64,000 bases of DNA, from the NCBI GenBank assembly GCA_015179125.1, contig WHVA01000526.1:1-64000 (forward strand). Direction: 5' to 3'. Position numbers and translations under genes: made by a program. How positions within the stretch are numbered: the stretch's first letter is position 1; every line of letters starts with the position of its first letter. Below the pieces are notes generated by a model. It worked only from the letters and a program-made list of their open reading frames with translations. It did not search any database and had not been told where the DNA came from. The DNA is from Gautieria morchelliformis. Taxonomy: Eukaryota; Basidiomycota; Agaricomycetes; Gomphales; Gomphaceae. Shown piece after piece: positions 1-11,389 of the stretch.

Positions 1-730
1 GCGGCAATATTACTGTACGGTAATATGAGATTATCGTACATAATATATACTACAAACTAATATACTCTAGTATTTCCTGTCATCTGTTGAGTCGGCACCC
101 GTAATATTGAACACGATGTCATTCCCAGTGCTACGGTTGATTTGAATGTCGAAAAGACTACGTTATTGCTACTTACTTGAGCTGACAATCGTTCATGATT
201 GATGAATGTCGCTGTCGCTGCCAGCTGTGCAACAGAGCACAACGTATTGCACACTGTGCTAAATATTATCCCTTTTGTACTTACAATCAATTGGGTAAAG
301 ATGAGAAGCAGCAGGAGAAGACTAGCAATGACAATCATGAGCACAATTACACGTCACGTCCATGGCCTGGAAGACCGTGTGCGCTTACAGTAATAATGCA
401 TGCAAGTATATACAAGAAATTCCATCCATCAGGATCACACTCGGAAACATATAAATAAACTACAGTGGGTGACAACTATCAGAATTAAATTGTATTATTA
501 TCAATTTATACATTACTGCCATGGAAGTCCATTATAATGGGTACCGCCCAATAATAACATTAATGCTATTGCGTGCAAATCGTAAATGAGTGACTGGAAA
601 CTGAAGTCAGCTAGCAGGTGGTCTCACCAGCGGGGCAGTGCCTGGACGTTTGTACTACCACTTACAATCAAGGAACCCCCTCCGCCGCCGCCCTCAGCAT
701 AGGCTCAGATGATCAGATGGCAAAATGGCC
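1..730. other. No gene recognised
   Basis: I see no conserved protein in this AT-rich stretch on either strand. The short open frames at 57-344 (minus, hydrophobic N-terminus) and 195-458 (plus) overlap each other on opposite strands and match no family I know. A short perfect inverted repeat (7-bp arms, 6-nt loop) lies at 7-26. It is probably the 3' flank of the peroxidase gene, which is read leftward. Confidence 0.5.
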
Positions 731-2053
731 TCATGGGATGATAGTCTCTGTTGCACCCGGGTCGGTGGTGAGGGTCAGGAAGGGATATGCATAGCACGCC
801 ACCTCAACATCAGTCTGTGTCTTGGTGGCAGGGAAGCTACATAAATTATTAGATGAGAAAATTGTGTGACAGCAGGAAATACATATGTCGCCGGCTTGCC
901 GGAGGCAGGAATGGGGTCAAGAATGACCTCAGAGCAGTCAACCAACTGGTATGGGTTCTGACCAATCACGGTGTGCTTAGTCATAGCATCCTTGAAGGCA
1001 TTGGACATCTTTTCTTGCTCATTGATGAAGCCTCGCCACATGCAAGCCGTGCAGGGGTCACGAGCGATCAGGAGGTTGAATTGGAGATGCATCTCTCCCA
1101 CATTCATGCAGAACCCAAAGGACGGGGGGACAAGGCCTTACCTGAAATTTCAAATTAGATACAGCAAAGTGTTGAGGAAAGCTAAACTGACTGGTGTTGT
1201 TTGGACTTCTGGGGAATCCAGTACCCTTCAGCAGAAACTTGAGGAAAACTTGAGTGTCGAAGGTGAAAGGCGCTGAGTTGAAGGGAACAGCCTTGATTGA
1301 GGTGTCAACATGATCTGCTCTCGCAATGGAGTGGGACACTAGCAAGGCGACCACTTCATCAGGTGAGAAGTTTCCACCATCCTTCATATGGGTGAAGATC
1401 TTATTGACTGAGTCCTGGGGTTCAGGGATTAGACCATCAGGGGAAGGGGCTGTGGCATTCAGATGCCCGGCCATGAATTCCAACTTGGGAGCACCAGGAC
1501 AGTTGCCGAGAGCAACGGCAGCGGCAAATTGAACGAGGTCACCTGCAGAGACCTGGGTGTGATTGTGGAGGAAGGGGGTAAGCGGTTCAACACTGTCAGA
1601 AATCCCAAGGTTTGCATGGAAATTTGGCTCGATGTGGGGGAAAATAAGCATAGAACCGTTGGCACCTCCACCAGCTGGGAGCCCATGATACTCTAGGGCT
1701 GGCGAGAATGCGATGGTGTCGTCTGAAAGAGAAGAATGCTAGAGTAAGTAAACATACGCCACCGTCGTCTGGGAATGGACTAACGGAAACTGAGACAAAC
1801 TGTCTCATGAGTGTCCTCACCGCACTGGTATGAAAAACTAAATAATTGATCAGCTAACTGAGCTGCACAACCCAGAAGCAACACCTTACGTGTTATTTTG
1901 CTTATTTTGCAGGTTGTTGCGAAGGGCGAAAAACAGGCAGCAAGCAGCATGGGGAGCTACATTGCCATCTGGACACTTGACACGGCCACTGGTGGTTGTG
2001 GTGTGAGCAGCAAGGGAGATGCAGAGGAAAGCAACAAAAGACTTGAAGGCCAT
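731..2053 (-). CDS. Manganese peroxidase (class II secreted haem peroxidase), five exons, one apparent frameshift
   Basis: The product is a secreted fungal haem peroxidase that would oxidise Mn(II) to Mn(III) during lignin decay. It starts with a signal peptide ([17 protein letters not shown]), then RVKCPDG and AACC typical of the family. My exons are 2053-1890, 1837-1785, 1722-1192, 1141-883 and 836-731. The intron at 1784-1723 splits the distal-histidine codon (C|AC), giving LSFHD. Both Mn-binding glutamates are present (CGED, HET), as are the proximal histidine and Mn-binding aspartate in SHSIARAD. The residue that is Trp in versatile peroxidases is Ala (EVVALLVSH), so a plain Mn peroxidase is likeliest. 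The tail resembles short-type MnPs and ends at a TGA at 731-733. In exon 4 the frame breaks between LGSA and GEMHLQ near 1110-1115, consistent with one missing base. The last exon junction is not in a clean phase. It is a recent pseudogene or carries a sequence error. Confidence 0.88.
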
Positions 2054-2116
2054 TAGAAGATCTATTTGGGGATAAAGTGTAGTAAGGCTGGAGAAACCGA
2101 GGTCTGTGAGATGCAC

Positions 2117-2125
2117 TTTTATATA
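2117..2125 (-). promoter_or_regulatory. TATA box of the peroxidase gene
   Basis: TATATAAAA on the minus strand lies about 65 bp upstream of the peroxidase ATG, a normal distance for a fungal core promoter. No other control site was identified with confidence. Confidence 0.6.
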
Positions 2126-3355
2126 TTCGTGGCCGGCATGTGGCTATGAGTTTAGGTAATATAATGTGGCTGCCAGGATCGACCAGCGGAGGTTATACCA
2201 GTATAATTCAGACAAGGTACTACAGGCAGCATATCAATATATGATCAACCTTCGATTTGGGCGAATCTGAACCACCATTGATTCCCATGGAACACAAAAA
2301 ACAATGGTCTGTTGATCGAGAGAATGATGGTGTCTGGAATCTGGTGGTTATTGCAGTGAACTCATCATCATCCAAACCTCCCAGAAGATATGCTCCCGAA
2401 TTTGAAGACTCGAAAGCAAGACTGGGGAACATGCGCACCTCGAGGCACTAGTTGATTATGTCGACCCTACAGGTGCGGGTTTGATCAACGCTGGACTCAG
2501 GCCTTTGGATCCGTCTTTCCAACCTTTCCCAGGCCCTGGCACATGGTAGCTTGTTTCCTATTTGGGCCATTAGCAATAGCTAAGGATCTGGTCCCAAGGC
2601 GTGCTGCTGTAGAGGAAGGGACACATGAAGTCGAGCATGAAAGTGGATGCAACTTGGGGCAGAGTTGTAACCTAGGCTCCACGGCTCACACTCACCACCA
2701 GTGAACATTGTCATTGTGATGATTACTACGTCTCTTAAGCAAACAATGTGTATCACTTTGGCCTTCTTTGGCTGCCTTGGCCGCGGTTTGCAGCGCTGCT
2801 GGGCTGCACTCATTGGTGATGATCTGACTCATTTGCATCTCTTTGCCACACTTTGCATGTAGTCTGACCTTTTCATTGGTTGGCCTTGCTCCCCCTGTCT
2901 TACTGGACCCCTGGATGAATTCTGCAGCCACCTACGGTCACCCATTGCTGCGTCAAATCTCACGTGACCTGATGCATTCCCTTCAAGACCGCTCTCTCAC
3001 CTTGCTTTTTCTTCGTTTGTTTGTTTCTACCACTACTCACTGTATGCTGTGCCAGCAACTGCATTCTGCCTGAGTTACGCAGATCTTTTTATCACATTTT
3101 TTTTTTTTTTCGGTTCAGTCCCATGCATTTCCTTATCCTTTGCCAAAAGCTTTCCCAAGCGCCCCCCGCTGCCACACCTTGCAGTTGCAGGATTGATTTC
3201 AGAGACATTGCACCTTACAGTGTGATTGCCCTGTTCCTGCTTGCTGTCGAATGGCAAGGTAATGCCTTCTTTCTCTGTTGCCATGTCTCCTCTCCCAACC
3301 TTCCCTATGCCATATTTCTCTGTAGGCTTTGGCGATTGCCCGACGTTCTTTGTAA
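2126..3355. other. Intergenic, no gene recognised
   Basis: This lies between the peroxidase promoter and copia element A. Short open frames occur on both strands (for example 2257-2451 plus and 2692-2931 minus), but none resembles a known protein or shows a convincing exon chain. A run of T occurs near 3098-3111. The last five bases (TGTAA, 3351-3355) are the left target-site duplication of element A. Confidence 0.5.
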
Positions 3356-3597
3356 TGTAGGAGGTAAACCCGTAAACAGGGGCAAACCGCGTCACCCCGT
3401 GTCACCCCATTGTGACACAATATGCGCAGTCTCATTGTTCCAGTTGTTTATTGTCCTACGTGCCCATTGTAGTTTACATTCCATTGTTCTTCTACACTAT
3501 AAAGTAGGTAGCTATAACCCCCCACTTTCCTCAGTACTTTGCACTTGAGCAAATACTGCGGTAAGACATTCGGAATATTTCTTTTATTCATCTTACA
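3356..3597 (+). repeat. 5' LTR of copia A (242 bp)
   Basis: It begins TGTAGGAGG and ends CATCTTACA, with a short terminal inverted repeat (TGTA/TACA). A TATA-like CTATAAAG lies near 3499-3506. The right-hand copy is 8101-8343. Confidence 0.92.
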
Positions 3598-6057
3598 GGT
3601 TATTGGGCCCCGCACCTAAGACAATAAACCCCCTCCAGTTCCCTCCTGATCATGTCTACCACAACTTTCACCACCACAGACCTCCTCCCTTCCTCGGTAC
3701 CCAAGCTTATGGCCAATGGTCTCAACTGGACCGCGTTCTCGATGCGTTTCCAAGACGCCGTAGAAGCCAAACGCTTGTGGGGGTATTTCGACGGCACAAC
3801 CCCTCAGCCGACTGTCAGTGTACCGCCCACAACTGACGAAGAGGATGCCCTAGCTAAATGGGTCAAGGAGGACCGGACTGCGAAAGCACTTCTGACTCAC
3901 CGAATACGTGACTCCACCCTGATCCGCATACACGGCAAATCCTCCCTGACAGAACGATGGGCACTGATCGTAAAAGAATTCTCAACGAAAGGAGCTTTTG
4001 CACAAGCAGATTTGCATACCCATTTCATGGAGTCTAAGTGTCCCAACAAGTCGAACGTCCGTGAATTCCTCGACGGACTACGAGTCAAGAAAGAAGAGTT
4101 AGCTACCTTCGGCGTAGACATTGAAGAAAAGGATTACCGATCGACGATCATAAAATCCCTCCCCCCACACCTTTCAGCCTTCGCATCGAACCTTCTAGCC
4201 GGTGCCAAGCTATACAGCTCGACAAAAACTATCGACCCCGACGAACTCATTACGCTAGTATCTGAAGAGTATGAGCGTCACATAGCTCAGCGGTCCAGAC
4301 GCTCAGGGCACGGTAGTGGAAAAAGCGAAGACAAGGACGAGGCAATGTTTGTCTCACCTAACGGGAAGGGGAGGAAAATTGATCGAAAACCAAAAGGGAC
4401 GTGCTGGAACTGCAGTGACAAGGGACACTACAAGAATAAATGTCCCAAGCCTGTTAAAGAGACCGGTGACAAGAAACACGACTCACAGAAAGGGGGTGGC
4501 TCTGCAAACGCCGCCATCGAATCAGATGACGAAGACGAAGCTGCCTTCTTCGCCGATCTCGATGACGACGACGAGCTCCCAGTGCTGCTATCGAACTACA
4601 AATCTGACTCGGATGCTGAAGAACATACCGAGGATTGGTTTTCTGAACTAGGCAACGACGCTGAGTGTATCGAGTCACAGGATGATGTTGACAGAAGCGA
4701 GTGTGCTTACCCAGACGACATCTGTGATGATCAAGCGGTCGCAGAAGCTGAAAATGCAAACGCTGTCCACATTCAAGATGGCGCAGAAGCAGAAAATCAA
4801 ACGCACATTGAGGTATACGACTCCAGCTGCACCAGGCATATCACCCCATACCGCGAGGCGGTGACAGACTTTAAGGCCATAAGTCCTAAGTCGTTCCAAG
4901 CTGCAAATAAACAGAGTTTCAATGTGGTTGGAACAGGAGAGATGGTGATCGACGTACCAAACGGAGTCACGACATCTCAGCTAAGGCTAACTGAGGTGTT
5001 GTACTCACCTGAGGTCGGCTATACCCTCGTGTCAGTTGGAAGACTTGACGAGGCCGGTTTCAATCTAACATTTGCAGACGGCAAATGCGTTATACAAGAG
5101 CGAAACGGCCAGAAGGTCGGAACAGTCGAAAAATCCGGACGAGGCCTCTACAAAGTGACACATGAGTCAGATGCAGCAAATACTGCTGTAGAAACACTCA
5201 GCTTGGACCAATTTCACCGGCGCATGGGACACATTGCCCCAGAGACAGCTAGAAAACTGGTTATCAATGGTCTGGTAACAGGAGTAAAACTCGAAGTCTT
5301 ACCATCAGGAACCCCCTTCTTTTGCGAGTCTTGCGTATACGCTAAGGCGACTCGCAAACCTGTCCTGAAAGCCAGGGAAGGAAGCCGTGCCTCAAGCTTC
5401 GGAGACGAGGTGCATAGCGATCTATGGGGACCTGCCCCAGTTGCCACCAAAGCTGGCAAAAGATACTATGTTACGTTCACAGACGATATGTCTAGATTAA
5501 CGCACCTCCATTTGTTGCGCACAAAAGACCAAGCCCTTGCAGCATACAAGGAGTACGCCATGTGGTGTGACACGCAGCTGAATGTTCGTGTCAAGAAACT
5601 CCACTCGGACAGAGGCGGTGAATACCTAGGAAAAGAGTTCATAGTGTACCTGAAGTCAAAAGGGACCACGCAGAAACTTACTGTGCACGACACGCCCCAA
5701 CACAATGGAGTCACCGAGCGTCGCAACAGAAGCATCATCGAACGTGTACGAGCCTTGCTACACGCCAGTGGACTGCCGAGATTCCTATGGGGCAAGGCTG
5801 CGCGTCACGTCGTATGGCTAATGAATCGGACGTCAACTAAGGCCATTTCTGGAAAAACACCATATGAAGCTGCTTTTGGCAAAAAGCCTGATCTGAAACA
5901 CGTATGGGAATGGGGTGAGAAAGTATGGGTACGCATAGAAAGCAGTGACAAACTCGGGGGACGCGTGGCAGAGGGCCGATGGCTCAGATTTGACGAGCGC
6001 AGCAAGGGGTATAGGATCTACTGGCCTGAAAAGCAAACAGTAACTGTGGAGAGGAAC

Positions 6058-6132
6058 GTTCACTTCAACAACGCAAGTTCGCGTTCACTTCAACAACGCA
6101 AGTTCGCGTTCACTTCAACAACGCAAGTTCGT
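6058..6132 (+). repeat. 25-bp tandem repeat inside copia A
   Basis: Almost three head-to-tail copies of a 25-bp unit beginning CACTTCAACAACGCAAG start at 6061, 6086 and 6111. They lie between the integrase and reverse-transcriptase regions, a hypervariable linker in copia elements. Confidence 0.9.
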
Positions 6133-8100
6133 CAGCTCCACGTCTCGAGGGGGAGGATTGGCAAGTTACCGAGACGGTAACTGACTCACCCTCTCAAAGG
6201 GCTAAAATCACTGTTGCCTCAGTACCCCCCACCATCAATCCACCTAGCGGCATGACAAACCAAATTCCATCTGACTCCAAAGCCGAAGCACCCACAAAAC
6301 GCATATGCAAGCCAAGTCAGCGAATCCACGACATTCTGGAAGGACAGGGAACTTCCACTCACCGATCCTCTGATCCAGTCATCCCAACAGGAGTTCAAAT
6401 GCCTACAACCATTGAGTCAAATACAGAAGTCCTAGAAGGAGAAGGATCATCTGATTGGCTAATGCTAGCCGACGAACTCGATGAGTACGCACTGGTAGCT
6501 GAGACGAGCGAACTTGAAGCCATCGAACCACGATCCCTTGCTGAAGCCAAACGACGCCCCAATTGGCATTTGTGGGAGGCAGCTATTCACGAAGAATTAG
6601 CAGTGCTCCGCGATGCCGGTACCTGGAAACTCACCGAAGCCCCACCTGGAGCCAACATCATAGGCTCCAAATGGGTTTTCCGGGCCAAGAAAGATTCAGC
6701 TGGAAACGTGGTGCGTTATAAGGCTCGACTCGTTGCTCAAGGATTCTCGCAAGTACCTGGAGTGGACTACTTCGATACCTTTGCTCCCGTCGCAAAACTC
6801 GCCTCAATTCGCACTGTAGTTGCCCTAGCCGCTGCAAATGATATGGAGTTACATCAGATAGACATCAAAGGTGCATATCTGAACGGAGAACTCACCGACA
6901 ATGAGACGATCTACATGTCTCAACCCCCGGGGTATCACGCTCCAAGCTCTTCTGGTATGGTTTGCCACCTACAGAAAACGTTATACGGACTTAAGCAGTC
7001 CGGTTGATGATGGTATCAAAAGCTAGTGGATATCATGCTTACCAAACTGCTCTTCTCTCGCTGCGATGTAGACCAGGCTGTATTCTTTCGCCGCTCAAAC
7101 GACTCACTCGTGATTGTTTTGGTACATGTCGATGATTGCACGATTGCAGCAACGACAGAAATGTTAGTAAAACAGTTCAAGGCAGGAATCGCGAGACACA
7201 TCGAAATAACGGACCTAGGCGAACTACACTGGCTGTTAGGGATCGAACTCAAACGCGACAGAGAAAGACGTACCATTCATCTCTCTCAGAGATCCTATAT
7301 CGCCTCCATAATACGCCGTTACAATCTGGATGACCTGAAACCCGCGTCCACACCAATGCAACACGGTCTGTTGCTTTCGATGTCCCAAATACCTAAAACG
7401 ACTGCTGAATGGGCTCTGATGCGCGACAGGCCATACAGAGAAGCCATAGGATCGTTGATGTACGCGGCATTAGGAACGCGCCCTGACATTGCTTTCGCTG
7501 TTCAGAGCGTATCCCGATACTCGACGAAGTTCGGCCCTACTCACTGGAATGCAGTAAAAAGAATTTTTCAGTATCTAAAAGGAACTGCGAACCTTTGGTT
7601 GACTTACGGACACGCAAACAACGCGCTGACCGGATACGCTGATGCTGACGGCAGCATGGCGCTGGACAGACACGCTATTTCCGGATACGCGTTTATAATT
7701 CACGGTGGTGCAGTTTCCTGGAGCGCGAAAAGGCAAAACATCATTTCTCTGTCCACAACAGAGAGCGAATATGTGGCAGTAACTCACGCGGCAAAAGAAG
7801 CTTTATGGCTTCGTTCCCTTATCAAACAGCTTTTTGATGACGAATTGTCCGCCACGACCCTGTTTTCCGATAACCAATCGGCTATCGTGCTCGCAAAGGA
7901 CCATCAGTACCACGCAAGAACCAAACATATAGACGTACGGTATCATTTCATTCGCTGGATCGTCAAAAAAGGGGCAGTTCGATTAGTCTACTGCCCGACT
8001 GACGACATGATTGCAGACTCGCTTACCAAAGCGTTGCCGTCTGCGAAGGTAAATCATTTTGCGGTTGAACTCGGGTTGACCACTGCGGTTTGAGGGGGAG

Positions 8101-8343
8101 TGTAGGAGGTAAATGCGTAAGCAGGGGCAAACTGCGTCACCCCGTGTCACCCCATTGTGACACAATATGCGCAGTCTCATTGTTCCAGTTGTTTATTGTC
8201 CTACGTGCCCATTGTAGTTTACATTCCATTGTTCTTCTACACTATAAAGTAGGTAGCTAGAACCCCCCCACTTTCCTCAGTACTTTGCACTCGAGCAAAT
8301 ACTGAGGTAAGACATTCGGAATATTTCTTTTATTCATCTTACA
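8101..8343 (+). repeat. 3' LTR of copia A (243 bp)
   Basis: Same ends as the left LTR, followed directly by the target duplication TGTAA. Preceded by the purine tract that primes plus-strand synthesis in this class. Confidence 0.92.
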
Positions 8344-8348
8344 TGTAA

Positions 8349-11300
8349 TTGTCTCGGGGTTAGCCCTTGCACTCATTTGGGAGAATGTCTCTCCTTTTGT
8401 GCTCTTATCTATGTCCGGTCTTTCTCTCTCTCACTCTCATGCACACTTTCTTTCACACTGTTGCTGTCACACACACTCGCTTTCTATTAATTTTGTCCTG
8501 TATTGGAAGGTCATCCTTAGACTCTGCCAGGCATCTCCTTTGCCTGTTGGATGTCCTGTCTCAATGTTCATAGTCAGCGGTAATGCTACTAGAATTCTTC
8601 AAAATGACAACATTAATAATATTTTTCACCTTCTCTGCTATTCATACACCACACCTTAACCTCCCGCCGAAGCGAAGCGCAGGTGAGGCTTGTAGTTACT
8701 TATCTACAGGAGAAGGCACCAAGCATGAGGTGAAGTAGGCCGCGCGAGCCAGTATTGTTGTCAGCGCCCGTCACACCAGGGTGTTATCGTATATTTGCAG
8801 ACTATAACTTTGCCCTTCAGCCGCAATTAATGGCGCAGGTTACTCCTGCACCTCTAGGTACCCTTCCCCATATTCGCACTATCCCCAGTGCCGCTGCCCC
8901 TGCGGCTGCTGCTGCTGTCTCCGCTGCTCCTCCTCCTCCTGCAGAGCCTGAACCACCGGCAGGGTTAATCGGGTTGTCCATTCTGTGGCTCTAGAGATCC
9001 GAACAGGATACTACCCGGGAGAACACAAAGAGAAGCCGTGCGAGCAAAAGCCTTACGCCCTAAGGAGTATCCTGTCGGCTACGCGCATAGACCGGAGCAA
9101 CTGACATGAACTCTTCAATACTCTTCAATACATCAACCGTCGCCACAGCAAAACGAGGCACGAAAGCACTGGGCAATGAGTTTAACTGAATTGAGAGTAT
9201 CAACAATCGCTCTGATATGTATTGTTGGCAAATTTAACAATGCCACCAAGCTTCCTCCGAGTATTAGCATTAAGTGCCAGCTGCTATCGATTGCCATACT
9301 GAGGGCTTCTAAATGTACCTTGCAAATTATTATTGTGTCGTGCTTCTGAGTTCTCAACCGTATCCAAGCCATTGTACTTTGCGAACGCTTAACTCACACG
9401 CCAAGAGTCCCGATTCATGATTGCATAGCCACGTCACAACGTTATGTACTTTGAATACGTCTGAAGACGACCAAGCCAATCAACAATCCCGTTTACACTA
9501 CCCCAGGGCACCGGGCACACCACTCTCATCCACGTGGTGGACGTCCCTACTCTAATGATAGAGAATCTCCATGTTTGGTAGTCGCCGAGCTCACGCAGAA
9601 CCCAATGGGTAAACTAGATGGTTGACGGAGTTCAGCGTCGTGCAGTCGAAGAGCAAGGACAACACAGAGGGCGAAATACATACGTGTAAACGTAGGGCAC
9701 CGTGCCATGGTAGTAGATGGCAATACATAAAGAAGTACGGCGTCGTGCCGTAGGGATGTATCCATAAATGAGTGGTGGACAACAACGTCGAATGAGGCTA
9801 TGGCCAGCACGAAGACAGGTGAAAGGGAGCTACACGAAGGTCAGCGGGCGGCAACGATGGAGGAGATGTAGGACACGGCTACCGGAGAGGCCTCGATGGT
9901 CCACAGAATGCGTCTGGGTGAAGAACGCAATTGAGGACAGCGATCCACCTTAAAGCTGAGCGCCCGCAATCAGTAAGACTCGACATCGAAGAAGACGGTG
10001 GCTTACCAAGATGGAAGGGACTACCTACAAGCGAAGACCTGACCTCGAATAGAGGCTAGAGTCTCAGCATGTTGGAACCATCTACGACCGGACGTGATCC
10101 GCGCATCCTTGAAGGGTGAGAGGGGACTTCGCGAGGGGTTGAGCGTGAGAGAGACTATGCTTGCGGTGAGCAGGCAGTCAGCGACGAGAGAGACGAGCGT
10201 ACGACGGGCCCCGCACGAAGTCAGCTAGCATCCTTGCAAGAAGCGCGATATGCGACCGGTCGTAGCTGGGGCTGCTCGGTGGGAGAGAGACTGGCGGGGG
10301 CTGCTTATATAGAGGATGAGCTCGCGACAGGCGCCGGCCGGCCCGGGATGACGTGGCTCGCAACACGAGAGAGATAGGACGGATGTTCCTTATATAGGAT
10401 GATTGTATGTTGGTCCGTGCGCTGCAGATAGCACAGCCAGATCGATAATCAAAGCATATCCTATCGCGGACATCAGTCCATCGATGAATATAGTCTGGGA
10501 GAACAAAGGAGCCTGTGCCCATCCAATCACGATGCGTTCAGTGGTGAGCAGCCGCTCTGCGCCCATACCGCCAGTCCGTTCTGGAACAGCGTCTGGCGCT
10601 TGCAAGCATTGTCTACAGGCCAGGCGGAGTTGCACAGGCTCCGCGCCCCTTGCCGTCTGGAAGTCTGGTGACACGAGGTTATTGTCGGTTCCATGCCATG
10701 AAGTCTCCAACTTACATTGGGGATCACGGAAATCCGCGCCGCTTGCTTGACCAGAAAATCGCCGCAAAAGGTAACCTGTGTGAGTGGCGGTTATGATGAT
10801 GGCATCCCAGGTGCGTACCAGATTTGGCTGGCAGGTGCGTGTTGTCGTCTGGCAGTGTAGCTGATCAACAGCAAACGAGCAACTGCCCATCGCACGGCTA
10901 GAGTCACTCAATTATAGAGTGACACAAATCATGGAGTCCATTGCCGCCTTGCAATTTCTTGTAGATGCCAACGGCGTGCCTACAAGCCACCGTCACCGGA
11001 CATCCTCGCCAGACACAAATTTACAATCGCCTCCTCAGCCAGACACACACACTGTCTGCTTCCTTCTCCTTTGCACTCGCTCAACATCAGCAACAGCCAC
11101 CCGGACAAAAGGCCCCAGAGAATCCCTTTTCAAATGGCAGCTTTTGCATGTCCTAGCCCCCGCTGTGTAACTTTGCTCATGGTCACTAATATACTCCGAT
11201 CCCTTGAAACAAGTCGACTTCTGAAGTCTGGGCGAATTAACCGTAGTTTAATGGTCCGTATCCAGGAGGAATGCATTGTGTTATTACTCGGCAGCTCCCC

Positions 11301-11389
11301 CATTAATTGCGCGCACCCTTGGCATACTCCCATCGTTCCACGGATATTTTATTTACAAAGAGGTACAACGTACATGGTAATATATATTC
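8349..11389. other. Intergenic, no gene recognised
   Basis: About 3 kb without a supportable gene. A short open frame at 8755-8994 is mostly Ala/Pro low complexity. The 9.8-10.4 kb part is GC-rich with purine-rich GAGAGA stretches and TATATA-like words near 10303 and 10389, but no coding exon chain follows them. The opposed frames around 10.2-10.9 kb have no family resemblance. The right end is the 3' flank of the hydantoinase gene. Confidence 0.5.

Larger units (their letters stand above)
3356..8343 (+). mobile_element. Ty1/copia LTR retrotransposon A, nearly full length, broken
   Basis: LTRs lie at 3356-3597 and 8101-8343, with TG...CA ends and the 5-bp target duplication TGTAA on both sides (3351-3355, 8344-8348). 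A primer-binding-like site, GGTTATTGGGCCCC, follows the left LTR. A purine tract (GAGGGGGAG) precedes the right LTR. Parts in order: gag from about 3.65 kb with a CCHC knuckle (CWNCSDKGHYKNKC) near 4.4 kb, protease near 4.8 kb, integrase about 5.2-5.9 kb (zinc HHCC region, then the core), reverse transcriptase about 6.6-7.3 kb, and RNase H about 7.6-8.05 kb. The integrase-before-RT order defines copia. The LTRs differ at about seven positions plus one indel (about 97% identity), so insertion was fairly recent. The coding region has about two breaks. Confidence 0.93.

Noticed and set aside
57-344. 95-codon minus-strand frame with a hydrophobic N-terminus
   Set aside because: It overlaps plus-strand frames of similar size, has no family resemblance and no supporting promoter or exon structure.
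8755-8994. Ala/Pro-rich short open frame
   Set aside because: Low-complexity composition explains it; no conserved domain.
10303-10395. TATATA words as a promoter
   Set aside because: No coding exon chain follows in either direction.
10403-10750. CKHCLQARRSC-like sequence suggesting a Zn2Cys6 factor
   Set aside because: Only two or three of the six required cysteines are spaced correctly, and no further domain follows.
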